DNA of 5,060 nucleotides. Origin: Muricomes sp. GTDB lineage: Bacteria > Bacillota > Clostridia > Lachnospirales > Lachnospiraceae. The stretch's first letter is position 1; every line of letters begins with the position of its first letter. The stretch lies in assembly GCA_020024675.1 (NCBI GenBank), contig JAHHTM010000124.1:1-5060 (forward strand), in the 5' to 3' direction. The notes under the pieces were generated by a model that was not told the DNA's origin, searched no databases, and was given only the letters and a program-made list of their open reading frames with translations. Of this stretch, positions 1 to 5,057 are shown piece by piece. Both the position numbers and the translations under genes were made by a program.

Positions 1-296
1 GCACAGATGTCAGCGTAACAAGAAACAGTACGGATTGTATCAGAAACGGTTTCGCCCTTTGCTGCTGAACTGGAATTTGCAGAAGAAAATCCCATGATGT
101 TTCCACCAAGTTTAAGCATAGCTGCTTCGTGGCTTAATCTAGTACGTGTACTTGGCTCATAAAATAATGTGGCAAGTGTTTTGCCTTCACATGCATGTGC
201 ATATTTAGCAGGATGTGCTTCGATGTCCTGTGCAAGACGTAAGATTTCGTCCAGTTCCTCCACTGATAAATCTAGTGGGCTCATTAAATGTCTCAT
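1..296 (-). CDS. pyrB: Aspartate carbamoyltransferase catalytic chain, N-terminal part (runs off left edge)
   Basis: This encodes the N-terminal 98 residues of aspartate carbamoyltransferase, the cytosolic enzyme that joins carbamoyl phosphate to aspartate in the committed step of de novo pyrimidine synthesis. Visible in the translation are the carbamoyl-phosphate-binding motif FYEPSTRTRLSHE (residues 45-57, Ser49-Thr50-Arg51-Thr52-Arg53), then MGFS, SSSAAKGE (residues 75-82, with the conserved Lys80 that reaches a neighbouring active site) and DTIRTVSCYADI. The family is usually about 300 residues, so about two thirds lies outside the window. The ATG at 296 is fixed by a perfect AAGGAGG at 303-309, six bases upstream. 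His56 stands where many family members have Phe (STRTRxSFE); I infer it is tolerated. It follows rqcH on the same strand after a 135-base gap but has its own promoter, so it is probably an independent unit. Ornithine carbamoyltransferase is the main relative, but the KGE-DTIR segment and overall wording fit PyrB. Confidence 0.93.
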   Translation of the reverse strand, partial: MRHLMSPLDLSVEELDEILRLAQDIEAHPAKYAHACEGKTLATLFYEPSTRTRLSHEAAMLKLGGNIMGFSSANSSSAAKGETVSDTIRTVSCYADIC

Positions 297-302
297 AAAC
301 AA

Positions 303-309
303 CCTCCTT
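303..309 (-). promoter_or_regulatory. Ribosome binding site of pyrB
   Basis: Read on the minus strand this is AAGGAGG, a full match to the anti-Shine-Dalgarno sequence, six bases before the ATG at 296. It fixes the pyrB start. It lies one base downstream of the hairpin-forming inverted repeat at 311-328, so access to it could be affected by that structure or by a protein bound there. Confidence 0.85.
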
Positions 310-310
310 G

Positions 311-328
311 TATGCCAAAATTGGCATA
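311..328. promoter_or_regulatory. Perfect inverted repeat between pyrB promoter and ribosome binding site (candidate operator or RNA hairpin)
   Basis: TATGCCAA-AA-TTGGCATA has two perfectly complementary 8-base arms around a two-base centre. As DNA it has the two-fold symmetry of an operator for a dimeric repressor. As pyrB mRNA it would fold as a 7-bp stem with an AUUU loop, ending one base before the CAAGGAGG ribosome binding site. It sits about 40-55 bases downstream of the predicted transcription start. It does not resemble the PyrR-binding stem-loop of Bacillus pyr leaders as I remember it, and no U-tract follows, so it is not an intrinsic terminator or attenuator. The regulator, if any, is unknown. 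Confidence 0.5.
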
Positions 329-371
329 TATTTCATATTAAATTGATTACTAGTCAAAATTCTCCTAGATA

Positions 372-400
372 ATGATATACTAAAAAACGCTCTTTTTCAA
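372..400 (-). promoter_or_regulatory. Predicted sigma-A promoter of pyrB
   Basis: On the minus strand, TTGAAA (-35, positions 395-400) is followed after exactly 17 bases by TATCAT (-10, positions 372-377), each one base off consensus. Transcription would begin near 365 and give an untranslated leader of roughly 70 bases containing the inverted repeat at 311-328. A second, weaker possibility is TTGACT at 352-357 with a poor -10 (TGAAAT) near 330-335. The region lies just after the rqcH stop codon, and no GC-rich terminator is visible between rqcH and this promoter, so readthrough from rqcH is also possible. Confidence 0.6.
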
Positions 401-431
401 CATTAAAATCATACAAAAATAAGAATATCTT

Positions 432-2165
432 CTAAATCTCATTAATACCAGTAATATCACTGTCGATGATCAAAGAGTAGTTCGTATAATAGACTACAAA
501 ACCTGGTTTTGCGCCATTTGGTTTTTTGACATGTTTCTTTTCTATATAATCTATTTCGACTTTTTCGCTTCCGCGTGCTTTTGAGTAGTAAGCAGCAAGC
601 TTTCCGGCTTCTTCAAAGGTACGATCAGGAAGTTCTGCTCCTTCTGTTTTTACGATGACATGAGAACCAGGCGTGTTTTTAGCATGAAACCACCAATCAT
701 TACCAGTTGCAAAATGGAATGTAAGCTCGTCATTTTGAAGATTGTTTTTCCCTACATACATATGAAAACCATCACTGGAAATATAGTGAAGTGGTTTATT
801 TGATATTTTTGTTTTCTTTTTTGTGAATTTTCTTCGCATGTAACCAGATTGAATAAGTTCTTCTTTGATCTGGGCTAAGTCATCTTCTGTAAGAGCAATA
901 TCCAGAGAAGTTGCGATAGATTCCAGATATGAAATATCTTCTTTTGTTTCTTCTACAAGTTTGGATAAAGCTTCAAAAGTTCTTTTCTGCTTATTGTACT
1001 TGTCAAAATAACGTTTTGCATTATCAAAAGGTGTTTTTGTGTTATCAAGAGGAATCGTTACTATTTCATTAGTATAATAGTTTAACGCCTCAAAACTTTT
1101 TGCACCCTCTGCAAGATTATATCCATAGGTATGGATCAATTCTCCATATACTTTGTATTTTTCTCTTCCATCCGTGTCCTTAAGCTGCCGTATCTGAAGA
1201 TTATATTTTTTCCGGCTTCGTTCTAGCGCTGTCTGTACGATATGACGCAGATCGGCAGATTTTTGACGGATTCGGGTAAGTGTATTTTTAGAAGAATAGT
1301 AAAGGTCCAGTACCTGCGACATCTGATCGATCTTTTCGAAAGTGTAATTGGTAAAATGAGTCATTGGAAGTGCTGAAAATTCTTTTGGCTCTTTTCCAGC
1401 ATAATAAATACCAGGTTGAAAATCTGCTTCTGTTATAGAAGACAGGAAAAGAGAAAACTGATTATAAAGATGTTTTAAAATATCTTCCGAAAGTTCTTTC
1501 CCTGGAATAGAAGAGTCTACAGAAGCAAGAAAACAAATCTCCTGTGCTACGACAGGACTTATCCCTGTAAAACTTGTATAAAGCGCTTTAGCTATATCAC
1601 AAGGTTTTTCGGTTACCAAACGGATAAATTCCTCTTCCGTAGCAATCAGTGGATTAGTTTTGTTCATAGTATCTGGAATAAAATATTTGCGCCCTGGTAA
1701 TACTTCACGTACAGAACTCATTTGAGCAGAAACGTGCTTGATACTGTCAATGATCATGCCATTTTCATTACAAAAAATAATATTACTGTGTTTTCCCATG
1801 ATTTCTACAATAAGTTCTTTTCGACAAAGATCCCCAAGTTCATCAAGATGCTCGATCGTAAAATGAATAATTCTTTCAAGTCCCGGCTGAAAAATGTCTA
1901 CGATCCTTCCGTTACTGATGTGCTTTCGAAGAAGCATACAGAAATTAGGAGCGGTCATAGGACTAGGTTTGTTTGTATCAGTAAGATATATTAATGGAAG
2001 AGAGGCACTGGCAGAGATGCAGAGCCTTTTTTGTCCTGCCGGTGTTTTTATGGTAAGGAGCAGTTCATCATTTTCAGGTTGTGCAATCTTTGCAATTCTT
2101 CCATTTAACAACTGTTCTTTAAATTCATGGGCCAGACTGGCCACGGTAATTCCATCAAAAGCCAT
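432..2165 (-). CDS. rqcH: RqcH, NFACT-family ribosome quality control factor (Rqc2 homologue; formerly fibronectin-binding FbpA family)
   Basis: RqcH binds obstructed 50S subunits carrying peptidyl-tRNA and recruits tRNA-Ala to add C-terminal alanine tails that mark stalled peptides for degradation. The protein is 577 residues, normal for the family. An NFACT-N domain (about 1-185) begins MAFDGITV and includes FCMLLRKHI (76-84), GLERII (95-100) and ELIVEIMGKHSNII (117-130). A helix-hairpin-helix-like segment lies near 190-215, charged coiled-coil stretches at about 280-345 and 385-440, and a C-terminal NFACT-R domain (about 455-565) carries the typical WWFHAKNTPGSHV (491-503). The ATG at 2165 is chosen because the family starts at MxFDG, an AAAGGAAG site lies 10 bases upstream, and the in-frame GTG 51 bases further upstream falls inside the predicted promoter. 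Glu97 replaces the Asp I expect in the Asp97-Arg98 pair of Bacillus RqcH. It is divergent from yicC and upstream of pyrB. Confidence 0.93.
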   Translation of the reverse strand: MAFDGITVASLAHEFKEQLLNGRIAKIAQPENDELLLTIKTPAGQKRLCISASASLPLIYLTDTNKPSPMTAPNFCMLLRKHISNGRIVDIFQPGLERIIHFTIEHLDELGDLCRKELIVEIMGKHSNIIFCNENGMIIDSIKHVSAQMSSVREVLPGRKYFIPDTMNKTNPLIATEEEFIRLVTEKPCDIAKALYTSFTGISPVVAQEICFLASVDSSIPGKELSEDILKHLYNQFSLFLSSITEADFQPGIYYAGKEPKEFSALPMTHFTNYTFEKIDQMSQVLDLYYSSKNTLTRIRQKSADLRHIVQTALERSRKKYNLQIRQLKDTDGREKYKVYGELIHTYGYNLAEGAKSFEALNYYTNEIVTIPLDNTKTPFDNAKRYFDKYNKQKRTFEALSKLVEETKEDISYLESIATSLDIALTEDDLAQIKEELIQSGYMRRKFTKKKTKISNKPLHYISSDGFHMYVGKNNLQNDELTFHFATGNDWWFHAKNTPGSHVIVKTEGAELPDRTFEEAGKLAAYYSKARGSEKVEIDYIEKKHVKKPNGAKPGFVVYYTNYSLIIDSDITGINEI

Positions 2166-2173
2166 AATAAATT

Positions 2174-2181
2174 CTTCCTTT
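2174..2181 (-). promoter_or_regulatory. Ribosome binding site that sets the rqcH start
   Basis: Minus-strand AAAGGAAG contains an AGGA core ending 10 bases before the ATG at 2165. The longer reading of this frame would begin at GTG 2216, within the predicted -10 region at 2207-2215, so it would not be in the transcript. Together these support the shorter, family-typical start. Confidence 0.65.
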
Positions 2182-2206
2182 CGTGTATGTTTAAAAATGC
2201 TAATCC

Positions 2207-2235
2207 ATTGTATCACAGAATATACAGTGGTGGAA
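2207..2235 (-). promoter_or_regulatory. Predicted extended -10 promoter of rqcH
   Basis: On the minus strand TGATACAAT (positions 2207-2215) is an extended -10 element: TGn followed by TACAAT, one mismatch from TATAAT. The hexamer 17 bases upstream (TTCCAC at 2230-2235) is a poor -35, which extended -10 promoters can tolerate. Transcription would start near 2200, giving a leader of about 35 bases that includes the ribosome binding site at 2174-2181. It points away from the yicC promoter; the two -35 hexamers are about 35 bases apart. Confidence 0.55.
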
Positions 2236-2270
2236 GTGGGAGGAGTATTAAATTATTCTAAAACAAAAGG

Positions 2271-2300
2271 TTGACCGACAAGCTGAAATCGAGTTATAAT
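2271..2300 (+). promoter_or_regulatory. Predicted sigma-A promoter of the yicC-gmk-rpoZ-rimO operon
   Basis: TTGACC (2271-2276, one mismatch from TTGACA) is followed after 18 bases by a perfect TATAAT (2295-2300). Start of transcription is expected near 2307, about 43 bases before the yicC ATG. This is the strongest-looking promoter in the window, and no other good promoter is evident between it and rimO, so it probably drives the whole rightward gene set. Confidence 0.75.
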
Positions 2301-2349
2301 CATTCATAATGCTTAAGAAACATAATAAATAACAGAGGGATGAACAGCT

Positions 2350-3228
2350 ATGATTAAGAGTATGACAGGCTTTGGCAGATGCGAGATTCAAAAGGATTCC
2401 AGAAAATTTACCGTGGAGTTAAAAAGTGTGAACCATAGGTATTTAGATGTAAACATCCGTATGCCAAAGAAGTTTAATTTTTTCGAAACATCTATTCGTA
2501 ATCTGCTAAAACAGTATGCAAGCAGAGGTAAGGTAGACATATTTATTACCTATGAAAATACTTCGGATGGAGAAGTGTCATTAAAATATAATTCTGCGCT
2601 CGCCTCAGAGTATGTAAAATATTTTGAACAAATTCAAAAGGAGTTTGGACTTGATAATGATATCCGGGTATCTACAGTTGCACGTCTTCCGGAAGTTCTT
2701 ACTATGGGAGAAAACACAGAAGATGAAGAAGAACTTTGGAATGGGTTAAAAGAAGCGCTTGAAGGGGCTTTTTCACAGTTTTCATCTACTCGTGCTACAG
2801 AAGGAGAACATTTAAAACGAGATATTCTTGATAAACTTACTGGAATGGAAGAGTTGATCACTTATATAGAAAAAAGATCTCCGGAAATCGTTGCGGAATA
2901 TCGAGCAAAACTAGAAGAGAAAGTCGCAGAGGTTTTAAGTGATACACAAATTGATGAAAATCGTATGGCGGCAGAAGTGATTTTATTTGCAGATAAAATA
3001 TGCACAGATGAAGAAGTGGTTCGTCTTAGAAGTCATATTACACATATGCGCAACACATTAGAGGAAAAGGATGGAATCGGGCGTAAACTTGATTTTATAG
3101 CGCAGGAAATGAACAGGGAAGCAAATACGATTCTATCAAAAGCAAATGATATAAAAGTATCTGACTGTGCGATTGGATTAAAGACAGAAATAGAAAAAGT
3201 ACGAGAACAAATTCAGAATATAGAATAG
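2350..3228 (+). CDS. yicC: YicC/YloC-family endoribonuclease
   Basis: Members of this family (YicC in Escherichia coli, YloC in Bacillus) are soluble metal-dependent endoribonucleases involved in RNA turnover; the substrate here is not predictable. The 292-residue length is typical. The N-terminal YicC-like domain begins with the signature MIKSMTGFGR (1-10) and contains ELKSVNHRYLD (23-33). The C-terminal DUF1732 domain ends with EMNREANTILSKAND (253-267), followed by an acidic/basic helix with LKTEIEKVREQIQN that closes the protein. A charged, probably helical middle connects them. The start is supported by GAGGG at 2335-2339, 10 bases before the ATG, and by the family signature beginning at Met1. 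It is first in the rightward operon, with gmk 12 bases behind it, a linkage common in Firmicutes. The remA gene that separates yloC from gmk in Bacillus subtilis is absent here. Confidence 0.93.
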   Translation: MIKSMTGFGRCEIQKDSRKFTVELKSVNHRYLDVNIRMPKKFNFFETSIRNLLKQYASRGKVDIFITYENTSDGEVSLKYNSALASEYVKYFEQIQKEFGLDNDIRVSTVARLPEVLTMGENTEDEEELWNGLKEALEGAFSQFSSTRATEGEHLKRDILDKLTGMEELITYIEKRSPEIVAEYRAKLEEKVAEVLSDTQIDENRMAAEVILFADKICTDEEVVRLRSHITHMRNTLEEKDGIGRKLDFIAQEMNREANTILSKANDIKVSDCAIGLKTEIEKVREQIQNIE

Positions 3229-3240
3229 AAGGAAGAAAAG

Positions 3241-3864
3241 ATGAGAGAAAGAGGAATTTTGATCGTTGTATCTGGGTTCTCAGGTGCAGGTAAGGGAACG
3301 ATCATGAAGGAACTAATAAGAAAACATTCAGAAGATTATGCACTTTCTGTATCAGCAACGACTCGTCAGCCACGAGAGGGAGAGGAAAATGGACGAGAAT
3401 ATTTCTTCAAGACAAAAGAAGAATTTGAAAAAATGATTGCGAAAGATGAGTTGATAGAGTATGCTAAATATGTGGAGAATTACTATGGTACTCCAAAGGA
3501 TTATGTTGAAAAGCATTTAGCAGAAGGAAAAGACGTTATTTTAGAAATCGAGATACAAGGAGCTCTTAAAGTAAAAGAGAAATATCCGGATACGCTTCTT
3601 TTGTTTGTAACACCTCCAAATGCTAAAGAGTTAAAAGAGCGTCTTGTAGGTCGTGGAACAGAGACTATGGAAGTGATTGAGTCAAGAATGGCTCGTGCAG
3701 CAGAAGAATCAGAAGTGATGGACAAGTATGATTATCTTGTCATCAATGATGAGCTTGATAAATGCGTAGAAGAGATGCATAGGATTATAAGATGCGAACA
3801 TCGAGCATGCTCACACAATGCTGATTTTATTGAAAAAATTAAAAAAGAGTTGAAAGGAGAATAA
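3241..3864 (+). CDS. gmk: Guanylate kinase
   Basis: Guanylate kinase is a cytosolic enzyme that converts GMP and ATP to GDP and ADP, needed for GTP, dGTP and for recycling GMP. At 207 residues it has the normal length. The P-loop is GFSGAGKGT (12-20; Lys18 binds phosphate), with Phe where many homologues have Pro. The GMP-binding region includes SATTRQPREGE (38-48, Arg42 and Arg45), GREYFF (51-56) and ENYYGTP (79-85). ILEIEIQGA (100-108) is the acidic substrate-contact strand, and RLVGRGTE (134-141) is the ATP-side lid. AAGGA at 3229-3233, seven bases before the ATG, gives the ribosome binding site and begins directly after the yicC stop. The gene ends six bases before rpoZ, and its last codons carry the rpoZ ribosome binding site, indicating co-translation within the operon. 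In several bacteria this enzyme is inhibited by (p)ppGpp; that is not readable here. Confidence 0.97.
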   Translation: MRERGILIVVSGFSGAGKGTIMKELIRKHSEDYALSVSATTRQPREGEENGREYFFKTKEEFEKMIAKDELIEYAKYVENYYGTPKDYVEKHLAEGKDVILEIEIQGALKVKEKYPDTLLLFVTPPNAKELKERLVGRGTETMEVIESRMARAAEESEVMDKYDYLVINDELDKCVEEMHRIIRCEHRACSHNADFIEKIKKELKGE

Positions 3865-3870
3865 TAAGAT

Positions 3871-4113
3871 ATGTTACATCCATCTTACACAGAATTAATG
3901 GAAGTTGTTAATCAAGATGCGGAGGAGGGCGCTACAAAAGTTGTTAATAGTCGTTATTCTATTATCATGGCTACAGCAAAAAGAGCAAGACAGCTTATTG
4001 ATCATGCGGAACCCCTCGTAGAAACGAAAGAAGGACAGAAATCACTTTCTATTGCCATTGATGAATTGAATCAGGGCAAACTTAAGATCGTGGCAGACGA
4101 TTCAGAAGAATAG
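3871..4113 (+). CDS. rpoZ: DNA-directed RNA polymerase subunit omega
   Basis: This is the small omega subunit, which wraps the C-terminal tail of beta-prime and helps RNA polymerase assembly and stability. The 80-residue protein is in the usual range for clostridial omega. The diagnostic segment is NSRYSIIMATAKRARQL (26-42), equivalent to the conserved basic helix that contacts beta-prime, followed by KSLSIAIDEL (57-66) and a short acidic tail. The ribosome binding site AAAGGAGA (3853-3860) lies inside the last codons of gmk, 11 bases from the ATG, so translation of the two is probably coupled. The gmk-rpoZ pair is conserved across many bacteria, which supports the call despite the small size. 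Confidence 0.93.
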   Translation: MLHPSYTELMEVVNQDAEEGATKVVNSRYSIIMATAKRARQLIDHAEPLVETKEGQKSLSIAIDELNQGKLKIVADDSEE

Positions 4114-4123
4114 GAAAGAAAGG

Positions 4124-4180
4124 ATGGCAGATATGACCTTAAAACGGGAAGTCTGCCTTAATTTTTGGGAGAATATATGA
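4124..4180 (+). CDS. Possible small ORF (18 codons) translationally coupled to rimO
   Basis: An ATG at 4124 opens a frame of 18 residues (MADMTLKREVCLNFWENI) that ends at TGA 4178-4180, overlapping the rimO ATG (4177-4179) in an ATGA arrangement typical of coupled genes. A second in-frame ATG at 4133 is better placed: AAAGGA at 4119-4124 is eight bases upstream, giving 15 residues. The frame fills almost the whole rpoZ-rimO gap. I recognise no family. It could be a coupling peptide, a remnant, or chance; the length is too short to judge coding character. Its sequence overlaps the hairpin at 4126-4157. Confidence 0.3.
   Translation: MADMTLKREVCLNFWENI
4126..4166 (+). terminator. Weak terminator-like hairpin between rpoZ and rimO
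   Basis: GGCAGA (4126-4131) pairs perfectly with TCTGCC (4152-4157), and a short inner CTT/AAG pairing (4138-4140 with 4149-4151) can add to it. The stem is followed directly by TTAATTTTT (4158-4166). The order stem then T-tract resembles an intrinsic terminator, but the outer stem is only six pairs and the enclosed loop is long, so it would be leaky at best. It could instead reduce or tune transcription into rimO, or merely fold around the small ORF start. rimO has no separate promoter that I can see, so complete termination here seems unlikely. Confidence 0.3.
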
Positions 4181-4947
4181 AGATATTATTTATTTCACTT
4201 GGTTGTGACAAAAATCTTGTCGATACAGAAAAAATGCTCGGCTTGCTTGCAAAAAGAGGATGGTCGATGACTGACGATGAGACAAAGGCAGATATTATTG
4301 TTATTAATTCCTGTTGTTTTATTCAGGATGCAAAAGAAGAGAGTATCCAAACCATACTGGATATGGCAGAGTATAAAAAAACGGGAAAATTAAAAGCATT
4401 AATTGTCACAGGCTGTCTTGCACAAAGATATCGTCAGGAAATCATAGATGAAATACCAGAGGTAGATGCAGTAATAGGAACTACATCTTATGATAAAATC
4501 GTAGAAACAGTGGAAGATGCATTAAGAGGAAACGGTCATGTTGTCATGACAGATCTTAACGCGTTGCCAGAAGTAAAAGAGGAACGTCTTATTACGACAG
4601 GTGGACATTTTGCATATCTTAAGATTGCAGAAGGTTGTGATAAACACTGTACGTACTGTATTATACCAAAAATCAGAGGTAATTTCAGAAGCGTTCCTAT
4701 GGAGCAACTGATAAAAGAAGCACAGTATCTTGCTGGTCAGGGCGTAAAAGAACTGATTCTTGTAGCACAGGAGACTACACTATATGGAAAAGATTTATAT
4801 GGTGAAAAGAGTCTTCATAAACTTCTAAAAGAACTGTGCAAGATAGAAGGAATCTATTGGATACGTATTTTATATTGTTATCCTGAGGAAATTACAGATG
4901 AACTTATAGAAGTTATGAAAGAAGAACCTAAAATTTTCAATCATCTT
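4177..4947 (+). pseudogene. rimO: RimO, ribosomal protein S12 methylthiotransferase, 5' part interrupted by unrelated sequence
   Basis: RimO is a radical-SAM enzyme with two iron-sulfur clusters that adds a methylthio group to a conserved aspartate of ribosomal protein S12. The N-terminal MTTase domain is clear: SLGCDKNLVDTE (7-18, Cys10), INSCCFI (43-49, Cys46) and TGCLAQRY (78-85, Cys80) supply the auxiliary cluster ligands. The radical-SAM motif is AEGCDKHCTYCIIPKIRG (151-168; Cys154, Cys158, Cys161), followed by VAQETTLYGKD and the RILYCYPEEIT strand. GGGAG at 4167-4171 precedes the ATG by five bases. RimO normally has about 440 residues and continues after EEPKI with a YLDIPxQH segment. 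Here the text becomes FNHLIYRPVARR and is no longer RimO-like, although the frame stays open to the window end. The barrel's end and the TRAM domain are missing, so the product should be inactive unless the break is an assembly error. Confidence 0.8.
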
Positions 4948-4958
4948 ATTTATCGGCC

Positions 4959-4977
4959 GGTTGCCCGTAGGGCAACC
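4959..4977. repeat. Perfect 8-bp hairpin near the presumed element boundary
   Basis: GGTTGCCC-GTA-GGGCAACC has two exactly complementary 8-base arms around a three-base loop, starting five bases after TTTAT. The stem is GC-rich and not followed by a T-tract, so it is not a terminator. Its position suits a subterminal recognition hairpin of a single-strand transposon, but structure alone does not prove that. Confidence 0.75.
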
Positions 4978-4988
4978 TATGTAAAACG

Positions 4989-5010
4989 CTGTGGTGGCTC
5001 ACCAGAACAG
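4989..5010. repeat. Second hairpin of the foreign segment
   Basis: TGGTG (4992-4996) and CACCA (5000-5004) pair around a GCT loop. The stem can be extended by CTG (4989-4991) with CAG (5008-5010) across a three-base bulge. It is 11 bases downstream of the first hairpin and may be part of one folded RNA or single-strand DNA structure. Confidence 0.5.
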
Positions 5011-5040
5011 ACACTTAAAACTAAAGGCCGCATCATATAT

Positions 5041-5057
5041 TTGGCTGGTAAAGCCAA
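5041..5057. repeat. Third hairpin of the foreign segment
   Basis: TTGGCT (5041-5046) pairs perfectly with AGCCAA (5052-5057) around GGTAA. It is short, but it is the third stem within about 100 bases; the window ends three bases later, so its wider context cannot be seen. Confidence 0.4.

Noticed and set aside
301..365. A pyrB leader peptide (ATG or TTG starts in the leader, e.g. minus-strand ATG near 335) acting as an attenuator like enterobacterial pyrBI
   Set aside because: No start has a ribosome binding site at proper distance. The frames run out of frame into pyrB, and no terminator hairpin with a U-tract follows.
169..372. Plus-strand 67-residue frame across the pyrB start and promoter
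   Set aside because: It is antisense to pyrB, which has clear family motifs and a perfect ribosome binding site.
381..397. AAAAAACGCTCTTTTT as a terminator for rqcH
   Set aside because: Only an A-T stem around a five-base loop, no GC-rich stem, and it lies within the spacer of the predicted pyrB promoter.
1722..2274. Plus-strand open frames (90 and 126 residues) opposite rqcH
   Set aside because: They are antisense to a strongly conserved protein, have no recognisable domains, and their composition follows from the rqcH codons.
2634..2861. Minus-strand frame inside yicC, and a similar one at 3501-3725 inside gmk
   Set aside because: Both are serine-rich shadows of conserved genes on the other strand, without ribosome binding sites or family features.
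4522..4707. Minus-strand 61-residue frame inside rimO
   Set aside because: It is antisense to the most conserved radical-SAM part of RimO and has no recognisable features.
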